NCBI GenBank assembly: GCA_037176905.1
Contig: JBBBWG010026223.1
Coordinates: 26,470 to 66,336, forward strand
Length of the DNA: 39,867 bases
Origin: Azolla pinnata
Lineage: Eukaryota; Streptophyta; Polypodiopsida; Salviniales; Salviniaceae
Reading direction: 5' to 3'
The notes under the pieces were generated by a model, which saw nothing but the letters and a program-made list of their open reading frames with translations, ran no database searches and was not told where the DNA came from. A program made the translations under genes and the position numbers. Positions 9,369-18,858 of this stretch are shown here, one piece after another. Positions within the stretch are counted from its first letter, which is position 1. Each line of letters starts with the position of its first letter.

Positions 9369-12300
9369 TCATTGCGCTGCTTGCAGAAAGTCGAGGATCT
9401 CCCCATACACGCGAGCATTGGCCGAGTCGGCGAGGATGAAATCGAGGTGACCAAACAACGGATCGGTATATAATCTAACTGCACCATGCAACTCGACGAT
9501 CAGCCGTGTCACGTCGATTGCATCGGCTAACGCATCACGCATGCCAGCAATCAGCATGATGCTCAGCGGTGGAATGTCTGTGAGAATGTATGATGGTGGT
9601 GAAGATGCTCCATATCTCTTCACATTCTCTGCGCTCCCATAATCATACCGCGCAAAGTTGGACATGCGGCCCTCTGCACAAGCACAGTAAGTAGTAAGAG
9701 CGAAATGCCCAAATCAAGAATGTTAGTAGCCTTTGGGAGAGAAATGCCCAAATCAAGAATGTTAGTAGCCTTTGGGAGAGAAATACCCAAATCAAGAATG
9801 TTAGTAGCTTTTGGGAGAGAAATGCCCAAATCAAGAATGTTAGTTAGTAGCCTTTGGGAGAGAAATGCCCAAATCAAGAATGTTAGTAGCCTTTGGGTGG
9901 AACTTGTTTTATCAAGAAAAGGATCTTCTCTGTTCAGGAACATGAAAAACCTAGAGCTTTAAATCTTTGGTTTTTTTTTTTTTTACCAATAAAAGGATCT
10001 TCTCCGTTCTGGAACACGATTCATTGCTCTATCCAACACCTTAGCTGTGAATCATCAACTAGCTATGAACCCTTAAACTATAAGATGCTAGCCCTAATGC
10101 TCACGAGTTGGATCGAGCACATAATGGCTCCGATTGCATCTTTGATTGGTTTATAGAGCTTTAAATCTTTGGTTTTTTTTTTCCAAGAAATGGATCTTCT
10201 CCGTTCTGGAACACAAACAACACATAGCTTTAATCTACTTTATTGCTCTATCCAACACATTAGCTGTAAATCATCAACTAGCTATGAACCCCCAAACTAT
10301 AATATGCTAGCCCTAATGCTCAAGAGTTAATCGAGTGCATAATGGTTCAGATTGCAGCTGTGATCGGTTTGGTTCCCCACAACACTTTTAACCTGTAAAA
10401 GCCTTGGCAGATTACATCTTCAGAGCTGAAACACTGGGACCTATATGCTACTGATTTTATCTCATTTCAAGTATTGATCTACATTGCCAATTAATGAAGC
10501 CTTGGGACATCTTCTTCAGGGCTACCTTTTCTTTTTTCTTAATCTTACAGCAAGTATTGATCTACGTTACCGACTAATGATCAAGAGGCTTACGTTGTGC
10601 CAAATGTACCAGATTCTTGACGGATGTCGACTGCATCTCGTACTTCTCCACAATCGCTCTTTTTGTCAAGTTGAGGCAGCAACTGTCACCTGAAATACTA
10701 AATTTTACAAAACATGAGCTAAGCCTAGGGCAAAATATTTACTTCATGGGGTGGTTAAGTCTGGATTTCTTTTACGTATGCATTGAAAAATGTAAGAGTG
10801 CGTGTTTGTGTGCATATGTCCACATACGTGCATTAACTTTGCATGCGAGGAAGTACCCACAACAACATACCTCAAATGCACACAGCTCTAAATTTCATGA
10901 ACACACACTTAAATAAATGTATGCACGTACAGACAAACTAGACACATATAGCTTCAAAATAAGACTAGATTTTCATGCCTGCAAAGAGGTAAACCCAATG
11001 CTCGACGCACTTTGAATCGCTTTGCCCACAGATGAGGTCCACAATTTGAGTTCCAGCTTGCCTAGCATAAGTTTTTCTTTTTCTTTTTGTTTCTTAAATG
11101 AAAATATCCATCAATTAGTATAGATACATATATAAAAATCACAGAGAGGTCATACTGTGGCTTACTGACAATCCGGTCAAAGTATGCCTAGCATGGGTTC
11201 TTTACAGCGGTACACATTTAGGATTCATTAACTAGAATATTAGTTCCAGTTGCAAGATTGAAATCCATGCATGCATGTGTGAGGATTAGGAGTACCAGTT
11301 ACTCACGTTCGGGGGTTGAATTCGTCGACATGGGCAGCTTGTAAGACCTAGCAAAGGTGAAAAAAAACAATGTCAGGAATGGGGTATAGCAATCTGTCGA
11401 CTCAAGCCGTAGGTAGATCGATCGAGCTTTCAGGTCGAGCAAAGTCGAGTCAAGCCGTAGGTGGATCGATCAAGGCTTTCAAGTCGAGCAAAGTCGAGTT
11501 GAGTCATATATAGATTGATCAAGTCTTTCAACGATGTCAAAAAAGCAAAGTCGAGCCGAGTCATATATAGATCGATCAAGGCTTTCAATGAGGTCAAAAA
11601 GCAAAGTCGAGCCGAGTCATATATAGATTGATCAAGGCTTTCAATCAAGTCAAGCAAAGTCGATCTGAGTCATATATAAATCGATCAAGGCTTTCAATCA
11701 AGTCAAGCAAAGTCGAGCCGAGTCATATATAGATCGATCAAGACTTTCAATCCAGTCAAGCAAAGTCGAGCCGAGTCATATATAGATCGATCAAGGCTTT
11801 CAATCAGGTCAAGCAAAGTCGAGCCGAGTCATATATAGATCGATCAAGGATTTCAATCCAGTCAAGCAAAGTTGAGCTGAGACATATATAGATCGATCAA
11901 GGCCTTCAATCAAGTCAAGCAAAGTTGAGCTGAGTCATATATAGATCGATCAAGGCCTTCAATCAAGTCAAGCAAAGTTGAGCTGAGTCATATATAGATC
12001 GATCAAGGTTTTGAATCAAGCCAAGCAAAGTCGAGCCGAATCAAGTCAAGCAAAGTCGAGCCGAATCAAGCCAAGCAAAGTCAAGCAAAGTAGCAAAGTC
12101 GAGTCGAATCCAGCCAAGCAAAGCCAAATCAAGCCAAGTCAAGAGAGCACGATGCAGCATAGATGAGAAGCTTACGGCACCTCGTCGATATGCAGGCGAG
12201 AGAGGCCGAGCTCGAGGGGGGCAGCACCATGGTCGACATATGCGAGGGGCGCCAGCAAAACCACCTTGTCGATGTAAGCAAGCAATCCTCCCTGTGAAAA

Positions 12301-15300
12301 TGCTGCCAGAGCTTGCTGACAGCCCTACAAACACCGCCCACATCGCGCAAAGAATCGATCATACACTGCCATAGCTCAACAATTACACACACAGGTCTCT
12401 CATGCCCCTTGTTTCTCTTCACACCATGTGTCTTGCTTCTTTCTTCCTTCTTCCCTCTTCTTGCAGTTTCTTCTTCCTTAATCTCTCTTCTTGCTTCTTC
12501 TTCTTCTTGCTTCTTCTGCCTCTTCCTTCCTTCTTGCCTCTTGCTTCCTTCTTCCATCTTCCATCTCCCATCTTCCATCTTCTTGCTTCTGCTTCCTCTT
12601 CCTTCTTCCATCCTGGTGCTTCATTCTTGCTCTTCCTTCTTCCATCTTGATGCTTCGTGCTTCTTCAACTTCTTCCATCTTGATGCTTCATGCTTCTTCA
12701 ACTTCTCCCATCTTCATGCTTCTTCCTTGCCCTTCCTTCTTCCATCTTCTACCTTCTTGCTTACCCTTCCTTCTTCCATCTTCTATCTTCTTGCTTGCTC
12801 TTCCTTCTTCCATCTTGATGCTTCAAGCTTCCTCTTCCTTCCTCCATCTCGATGCTTCATGCTTCCTCTTCCCCTTCCTTCTTCCCTCTTCTATCTTCTC
12901 GCCTGCCATTCCTTCTTCCATCTTGATGCTTCTAGCTTGCTCTTCCTTCTTCCCAATCTTGATGCTTCTAGCTTGCTCTTCCTTCTTCCATCTTGATGCT
13001 TCATGCTTCCTCTTCCTTCCTCCATCTTCTAGCATGCTCTTCTTTCGCCCATCTTGATGCTTCATGCTTTCTTCCATATCTTCATGCTTCTTCATGCTAT
13101 CTGCTGCTGCTTTACTTGGGCATATTTGCTAGGCATTTCTATGGCTTTTACCTGTGAGTAGCCGATGTAGTGGACCTTCTGCAGCGAGACACTGGTGACA
13201 AGGCTCAACATGGCAGGAAGATCGTAGGTCGCCATCTCATCCACGCTCCAGTCCCAGTACGCCTGCACATGACCCACATGGACATTGAATGCATGCATGT
13301 ATGTGTGCATAGCAAAGCACGAATGGATGCATGCATGTATGTGTGCACGGCAAGCATGCCTGCATGTAGGCGCTGCTGCATGCATGCATTGCATGCATGT
13401 GGGCGTTGGTTTGCGTGCTTTGCATGCATGCATGCATGCGCGCAGAGCTATTAGCAAGCATGCATGCATGCATGATGGGGTGAAGGGAAGGAATGCATGC
13501 ATGATGGAGTGAAGGGGTGAATGCATGCATGGTGGAATGAAGGAGTGAATGCATGTATGTGTGCATGGCAAGCATGGATGCATGCATGGAGGAAGGAAGG
13601 AATGCATGCATGTATGTGTGCATGGCAAGCATGAATGCATGCATGGAGGAAGGANNNNNNNNNNNNNNNNNNNNNNNNNNNNNNNNNNNNNNNNNNNNNN
13701 NNNNNNNNNNNNNNNNNNNNNNNNNNNNNNNNNNNNNNNNNNNNNNNNNNNNNNAATGCATGCATGGAGGAAGGAAGGAATGCATGCATGTATGTGTGCA
13801 TGGCAGGCATGAATGCATGCATGGAGGAAGGGAAGGAATGCATGTTTGTGTGCATGGCGAGCATGAATGCATGCATGAAGGAAGGAAAGGAATGCACGTA
13901 TGTGTGCATGAATGAATACATGCATGGGTGAACGAATGCATGTGTGTGTGCATGGGTGAATGCATGCATGGGTGGATGAAAGCATGTATGTATGTGTGCA
14001 TGCATGAATGCATGCATGCATGTGTGCATAGCAAGCAGGAATGCATGTATGTAGATGGCATGTATCGGCGGAACCCGATCGATGCGGATTCCAGCACCGA
14101 GCGGCGTAGATTCCAGCACCGATCGACGGAGATTCCAGCACCGATCGGTCCGGATTCAAGCACCGATCGACGCAGATCCCAGCACCGATCGGCGCAGATT
14201 CCAGCACCAATGGATGCAGATCCTAGCATCGATGGACGCAGATCCCAGCACAGATCGATGCGGATTCGAGCACCGATCGACGCAGATCCCAGCACCGATG
14301 GATGCAGATCCTAGCACCGATGGACGCAGATCCCAGCACAGATCGATGCGGATTCGAGCACTGATCAACGCAGATTCCAGCACCGATTGACGCAGATTTT
14401 TCAAAGCACTACTGATGCTAGTTGGCGGCAGATTCGAGAGCTACGTTACGATACCGGGTCGGTGGACTTGAGGGAGGTGTGGCCATGGCTGAAGCTGGTG
14501 GTGCGCGTGTTGCCGATCCAGACGTCGTAGCCGGCGTCGGCGAGGACGAAGGCGAGCGCTTGGTCTGGCCCATTCAGGACCCAGACATCTCCGCCCTGTT
14601 TAATTTTTTTCCCAGAAAAAAAAAGATTCTCTTACTGTACAAATCGAGCAACTGCTGCGGATCGTTCTCTGCTGATTTCAAGTTTCCTTACAAAAAGTCA
14701 CATCTTTCTTTGCTCCTTTGGTTAGTTAAAAGAGGATACAAAGAGAATGACTGACTAACTATAGCGTTATCAGCAGATATAACTAGAACGGTGGATTGTA
14801 CACCCAATCTTGGTTTGTTCATATGATACCCACCATACAAACATGCCACTGCCTCCATTCATGAATGAAAGCATACTGTGATTGTTAGCTGATACAAAGC
14901 TAACTTCACAGCTTACCAATATTGACGAGTGTCTCTCTCTCTCTCTCGCTCCCTTAGTAACTGAATAGACACACAGACTTCTTCGCTTTTCCCCCACATA
15001 TCCTCCAGTTTCTACCATATGGCTGACAAATGATCAAAACCCGCCTACTTCTCCAAGAAACCATTAAAAAAAAAAAACTTCCCATAGCTGGAACAGCTTA
15101 TGTTAGCCGGTATGAGCCCCCTTTACAGGTAAATGTTGTTGTCCTAAGGGGAAAAGCCACTCACAGAAGAGCACATCACAGAATGAACTCCATGCAGATA
15201 GACAGGAGAAACAGGAGACAAGTTTGGTGACAAAATGAGAAAATTTTCGCCAGTGTGAGGCGACGAGGGCCAGTTTTGCTGTGGTTTTTACCATCAGAAT

Positions 15301-15370
15301 ACCGTGCATCAGGAAGACTGTCCTCGTCGACACTACTCCTGCCAATGTTGATGCTGTTGCTGCTGATGCC

Positions 15371-15425
<55 letters not shown>

Positions 15426-15786
15426 GGCGGGCGCTCTGCATCCTCTGGATGCCCAGAAGGAACCCATCCAGAGTCAGCACCTGCAGCAAACCCCCCATAG
15501 GAAAAACAGAAATCGTTTCTCTATAACAGCGTTCTGATCTCGGATCTGGGGCAAGCGATCGTGGGATCGATCGATCCCCATCAGAGCTAGACCCAAGTTC
15601 TCTCACCACATGCTCGGTGCAGAGGTAGCCGTCGTGGACCAGAACCAGTTCCTCGCACAACCCGGCTTGCTTGCTCGTGGGCACCATCTGTGCATCGGCA
15701 CAAGCCCACAGGCTAATCACAAGCGCCAGAATCACGAGCGCATCGGCTCGCAACAAGGCCCATGGGTCCATCTGCTTAGCCTGCAT
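9369..15786 (-). CDS. Secreted acid lipase (triacylglycerol lipase 1/2-type; 8 exons, 417 aa)
   Basis: This is an alpha/beta-hydrolase lipase of the gastric/lysosomal acid lipase family, which hydrolyses triacylglycerol or steryl esters. Exons in transcript order: 15786-15607, 15480-15292, 14595-14455, 13262-13152, 12324-12176, 11061-10979, 10689-10594, 9673-9369. Phases close and 1254 nt include the stop. Residues 1-32 look like a signal peptide (LVILALVISLWACADA). GYLCTEHV then LTLDGFLLGIQR is the family's N-terminal block. The oxyanion motif is MHG (119-120), followed by GGDVWVLNGPDQ, GYDVWIGNTR and YWDWSVDEMATYDLPAM. The triad is Ser206 in GYSQG (usually GHSQG), Asp363 in GMRDALAD and His392 in FGHLDF. 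Oddities are an 18-serine run at residues 80-97, a GC donor after exon 6, and repeats in six of seven introns. The start is the first in-frame ATG before the signal peptide. Confidence 0.92.
9704..9900 (-). repeat. 39-bp minisatellite carrying branch-point motifs (lipase intron 7)
   Basis: Five copies of a 39-bp unit start near 9704, 9743, 9782, 9821 and 9864; the last step carries a 4-bp TTAG duplication. On the gene's strand each unit reads TACTAACATTCTTG, then TTTGGGCATTTCTCTCCC. That is a perfect TACTAAC branch-point motif followed by pyrimidines. The copy nearest the acceptor has its branch-point A about 49 nt before the AG at 9674-9675. Confidence 0.88.
9911..10370. repeat. About 200-bp tandem duplication in lipase intron 7
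   Basis: A segment beginning AGAGCTTTAAATCTTTGG at 9953 restarts at 10155. Both copies share GGATCTTCTCCGTTCTGGAA, CATCAACTAGCTATGAACCC and ATGCTAGCCCTAATGCTCA. The second copy has a roughly 25-bp insertion. A partial third copy lies at 9911-9943. Confidence 0.85.
11400..12110. repeat. 53-bp minisatellite in lipase intron 5
   Basis: About thirteen copies of a roughly 53-bp unit, AGTCGAGCCGAGTCATATAT then AGATCGATCAAGGCTTTCAA then TCAAGTCAAGCAA. Successive AGTCGAG starts at 11711, 11764 and 11817 give exactly 53 bp. Edge copies are more diverged and shorten to AAGTCGAGCCGAATCAAGCC near 12030-12110. The repeat fills most of the intron between lipase exons 5 and 6. Confidence 0.9.
12440..13095. 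repeat. CT-rich minisatellite in lipase intron 4
   Basis: A strand-asymmetric tract of CTTCCTTCTTCCATCTTGAT and GCTTCATGCTTCTTC units in irregular order. The minus strand, which is the transcribed lipase RNA, is therefore almost pure purine (GAAGAAG...) for over 600 nt. Long open frames here are Ser/Leu/Phe or Lys/Glu repeats with no domain. Confidence 0.88.
13280..14055. repeat. ATGCATGC-rich minisatellite in lipase intron 3, spanning an assembly gap
   Basis: Units of about 45-60 bp combine AATGCATGCATG, GAGGAAGGAAGG and TATGTGTGCATGGCAAGC. They are full of the self-complementary motif TGCATGCA. The array continues unchanged on both sides of the N run, so the assembly failed inside it. Open frames of Cys-Met-His type on both strands are repeat translations only. 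Confidence 0.9.
13655..13754. other. Assembly gap (100 N)
   Basis: Exactly 100 N, the usual placeholder for a gap of unknown length. It sits inside the ATGC-rich minisatellite, so the true size of lipase intron 3 is unknown. No lipase exon is missing: exons 3 and 4 join in phase 0 with the conserved STDP-AYWDWS reading. Confidence 0.98.
14070..14400. repeat. 22-bp minisatellite in lipase intron 3
   Basis: About fifteen copies of a roughly 22-bp unit such as ATTCCAGCACCGATCGACGC plus AG, with variants GATCCCAGCACAGATCGATG and GATCCTAGCACCGATGGACG. The array ends about 55 bp from the donor side of exon 3 (14455). It is GC-richer than its surroundings and contains many CGATCG palindromes. Confidence 0.9.
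14596..15291 (-). other. Lipase intron 2
   Basis: The donor is GTAAAA after the codon ATG (15292) and the acceptor is AACAG before GGCGGAGATG (14595). The join reads MHGILM-GGDVWVLN, a clean family match in phase 0. The intron holds a short CT run (14932-14950) and otherwise unique AT-rich sequence. Confidence 0.8.
15371..15424 (-). repeat. (GAT)18 microsatellite coding for 18 serines in the lipase
   Basis: Eighteen uninterrupted GAT units on the plus strand are read as 18 TCA serine codons on the minus strand, between the conserved blocks GIQRM and TVFLMHG. The array is pure, with no synonymous interruption, so it is expected to vary in length between individuals. Confidence 0.9.
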
Positions 15787-15799
15787 ACTACACACTAGC

Positions 15800-15843
15800 T
15801 CGATGATGACGATGATGACGATGATGACGATGATGACGACGAC

Positions 15844-15875
<32 letters not shown>

Positions 15876-15931
15876 CGACGACAGAGATGATGATGATGAT
15901 GGTGATGATGATGGTGGTGATGGTGATGATA
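15800..15931 (-). repeat. GAT/GAC triplet microsatellite in the lipase 5' leader
   Basis: Units of GATGATGAC, GACGAC, GATGAT and GGTGAT run almost without break between the lipase start codon and its TATA box. Read on the minus strand this is a CAT/ATC/GTC-rich leader. It is the same triplet that runs inside exon 2. Confidence 0.85.
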
Positions 15932-15947
15932 CCCTGATTCGAGCCTT

Positions 15948-15958
15948 GTTTATATAAG
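15948..15958 (-). promoter_or_regulatory. TATA box of the lipase gene
   Basis: On the minus strand this reads CTTATATAAAC, close to the plant TATA consensus TATATAAA. It stands about 165 bp before the lipase ATG. A start site about 30 bp downstream would give a 5' leader of roughly 130-140 nt, made mostly of CAT/ATC triplets. Confidence 0.6.
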
Positions 15959-16267
15959 AAGGCAGGAACTGGCTTTCTTGTGTGTCGAATGACTGACTGA
16001 CTGACTGATTGAATGAATGAATGAATGAATGAAATGAGATGAGTTTGAGCTTCCGAATCCGTTCCTAACTCTCACTTACAGATACATGTACCACATGTAT
16101 GATGCGGTTTTGAAGAGGAGGAAGCAACACAAACAGTACTTGCACCCATGCCTGAGAGATGAAGTGCCCTACCGTGTTCGGAAATGTCTCGGAAGGGAGC
16201 TGGTTCCCTTCTTTTTTTTTTTTTTTTTCTTGTTGGCGTGATTCGGCGAAAAGCAGCTCATGTTTGA
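15959..16267. other. Lipase upstream region with short tandem repeats
   Basis: Contains (GACT)n and (GAAT)n at about 15988-16032 and a T20-type homopolymer at 16211-16230. No open frame of interest was seen. It is presumably the distal promoter of the lipase. Confidence 0.55.
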
Positions 16268-17047
16268 TGGAAGTTCTGAGGGTTTTTAGGGTTTTTAGGG
16301 TTTTAGGGTTTTAGAGTTTTAGGGTTTTATGAAACCCTAAGACGTGTTTGTGGGAATATGTTTGGCCTTAAAATTTAGGGTTTAGGATTTAGCATTGCAT
16401 TTGGAAGCCTTTGGGTTTAGGGTTTAAGGTTTAGGATTTACCGATGCATTGGAAGCCTTATTTGGCCTTGGGTTTAGGGTTTACCATTGCATTTGTAAGC
16501 CGTGGGTTTAGGGTTTACTTTCGCATTTGTAAGCCTTATTCGAGCTCGGGTTTAGGGTTCACCATTGCATTTGTAAGCCTTGGGTTTAGGGTTTACTTTC
16601 GCATTTGTAAGCCACATTTGAGCTCAGGTTTAGGGTTTACCATTGCATTTGTAAGCCTTGGGTTTAGGGTTTACTGTTGCATTTCTAAGCCTTATTTGAG
16701 CTCAGGTTTAGGGTTTACAATTGCATTTGTAAGACTTGGGTTTAGGGTTTACTAATTGCATTCGTAAGACTTGGGTTTAGGGTTTACTAACTGCATTTGT
16801 AAGCCTTATTTGACCTCAAGTTTAGGGTTTACCATTGCATTTGGAAGCCTCATTTGGCCTTGGGATTAGGGTTTACCGTTGCATTTTCTAAGCCTTATTT
16901 AGCCTTGGGTTCAGGCTTTATCATTGCATTTGTAAGCCTTATTTGAGCTTGGGTTTAGGGTTTACCATTGCATTCGTAAGCCTCATTTGGCACCACCAGG
17001 TTTAGGGTTTAGGGTTTAGGGCTTGGGGCTTGGGGCTTAGGGTTTAC
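16268..17047. repeat. Telomere-like TTTAGGG minisatellite
   Basis: Starts with loosely spaced TTTTAGGG/TTTTTAGGG units (16270-16330). It then becomes an array with a roughly 30-60 bp higher-order unit, GGGTTTAGGGTTTACCATTG then CATTTGTAAGCC, with or without TTATTTGAGCTT. It ends in a short direct TTTAGGG run near 17000-17025. The plant heptamer is embedded in a longer unit, so this is an interstitial, degenerate telomere-derived satellite and not a chromosome end. Confidence 0.88.
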
Positions 17048-17149
17048 AACAAGCAGTAGATCGCTGTGAAAAGCTGCTGCGATTCTTCTTCGAATCAGGA
17101 TCAAAATATCGGCTCAATTTACATACAAAACGGCTCGAGTTGTTTCCAT

Positions 17150-17740
17150 ATACCCCACATTTTGATTGTTTCTACAGTTTACACAGGGGCTGATGAAACA
17201 GAATCAGTTCTCCAAATGCAACTCCTCAAAACTTCCCAAAATCTCAAATCCATTTTTTGATTGCTTCTACAGCTATTTGGGCTCATGAAACAGAAGCAGA
17301 TTTCCAAATGCAACTCCTCAAAACTTCCCAAATTTCAAATTACTGCAGCTTCATTGATGGGATCAATTCACTCCGTGTAGCATGTATACATACATACATG
17401 TATTGAAGGCTCATTGCTCTGAAGCTGTTTTCCAAATGGGAACCACCAAACTTCCAATATCTCAAGTTACTACCTGCTTCCTTCATCGATCGGATCGATT
17501 AGCTCAATTTACCATAGCATGTATACATACATTTCATTGCTCTGAAGCTGTTTTCCAAATGGGAACCACCAAACTTCCAATATCTCAATTTACTACCTGC
17601 TTCCTTCATTGATTGGATCGATTAGCTCAATTTACCATAGCATGTCTACACACATGTATTGAAGGTTCGTTGCTCTGAACCAGTTCTCCAGATGCAAATC
17701 CTTACACTTCCAAAACCTCAAATTACTGCCGTCTTGTAGA
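17150..17740. repeat. About 100-150 bp tandem repeat, five diverged copies
   Basis: Copies share GCTCTGAAGCTGTTTTCCAAATG, CTTCCAATATCTCAA (or ATCTCAAATTACTGC), GGATCGATTAGCTCAATTTA and CATAGCATGTATACATACAT. The two central copies (about 17410-17530 and 17535-17650) are almost identical; the outer ones are clearly diverged. A related fragment appears at 17745-17780. Confidence 0.75.
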
Positions 17741-18173
17741 AAATGGGAGCTTCACTGATGGGATCAATCAGCTCAATCGAGGTCTCGTTAAACTGCCATG
17801 CATGTCCTCAAGTTACTAAGCTAGGGACGAGAATGGATTTTGTAGACGCTGACCTTGTAACACTGTCAACATTCTTGTCAAAATGCATCTTTCTTGCCTG
17901 TGAAAAAGAAACGGCGGCATTCACAAATTCCCACCAGTGAAATGGGCTTCAAAATCATGGAATTTCTGTGAAATAAATCCTCATTCATGACTGCATATTG
18001 ATCCAGTACCCTTTTGACACAGATCGATTGTAAAAACATCACATTCTGCTGATCATATGCATCAAATAGAAGTACCAAACAATCTCCTCTGTACATGTAC
18101 CATAGGTTATGTATGAAAGCTTTTTTGCTCAATACAAGCATTTGAAAGGCATAAGTGAATTACCGAAAGCTTC

Positions 18174-18272
18174 TTAAGCCTTGGCTCCCTCTTTCTCAGG
18201 TGCATCAGGTTCTAACACTGTAAAGAAATTCTGGAGCATCAAGAAGAATCCAATTCCCACAACGATCCTCAA
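18174..18272 (-). CDS. Probable last exon of an unidentified membrane protein (partial)
   Basis: On the minus strand a short frame reads DFEELRIVVGIGFF, LMLQNFFTVLE and PDAPEKEGAKA, then TAA (18174-18176). A hydrophobic segment followed by a short charged, Pro-rich tail looks like a C-terminal membrane anchor. An in-frame stop lies just upstream, and AG acceptors at CTTAAG and TTTGAAG could open the exon. I could not find the upstream exons with confidence and do not recognise the family. The protein-like composition in a non-repetitive patch is the main support, so this is tentative. Confidence 0.4.
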   Translation of the reverse strand: MRIVVGIGFFLMLQNFFTVLEPDAPEKEGAKA

Positions 18273-18335
18273 TTCTTCAAAATCTTAAGCTATCAAATTC
18301 AGCTTCCAAACAGACGCACACATACGTATATACAT

Positions 18336-18337
18336 GT

Positions 18338-18368
<31 letters not shown>

Positions 18369-18400
18369 CATACTATATAGAACATGCCTAGTATACAATA
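18336..18400. repeat. (CA)n / (TA)n microsatellite
   Basis: ACACAC for about 28 bases, then ATATATAC and further AT-rich sequence. Ordinary dinucleotide repeat. Confidence 0.8.
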
Positions 18401-18858
18401 TAAGTGAGAAAAAAGCACCTCACACTTGCAAAATCAAACACAGGAAACAGATTGAAATATATATAAATATATATGACAAGGTCCAATGTCCCAATAAAAA
18501 AGAAGATAAGGCACACATAATATACAAAGTACATGAGATTCTTGAAGTTCAAAGAGCAAGATGTCTTTCTTGTCTTCTCCCCCTCCCTACCAAAAAGGAA
18601 CTCTTCTATCGCTGTGACAAACCGAGCAGTGCAAGCAAGAAGGATAGGTTTGGTTGGAAAGGCTCGAGCAAAGCTGATGGAGGCCCGAACCAAAACAGAG
18701 CTGTGCAAAACGCTGTATACATATAACTATCGGGTAAGAAGCCAAGCAAAAAAGACACACACAGTTTGTCATGTCAAAGCAAAGTAAGAGGCACAAAAAA
18801 AAGGAAAGGGGCTGGGTTTGTTTTAGGGTCTTCTTGTTACGGTTGTTTTTTTCCCGGA

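Noticed and set aside
9704..9900. Regular direct repeats that could suggest a CRISPR-like array
   Set aside because: There are no unique spacers between units, the host is a plant, and the units lie in a lipase intron.
11400..12110. 53-bp repeats as a possible array of binding sites or centromeric satellite
   Set aside because: The array is short, bounded by lipase exons and lacks higher-order structure; a simple intronic minisatellite explains it.
12313..13057. Plus-strand Ser/Phe/Leu-rich frames of about 200 codons
   Set aside because: Repeat translation of the CT-rich lipase intron 4, opposite the real exon 12176-12324.
13092..14295. Minus-strand open frames of over 300 codons rich in Cys, His and Met
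   Set aside because: They are translations of the ATGC-rich minisatellite and run across the N gap. Only 13152-13262 within them is real coding sequence (lipase exon 4, AYWDWSVDEM).
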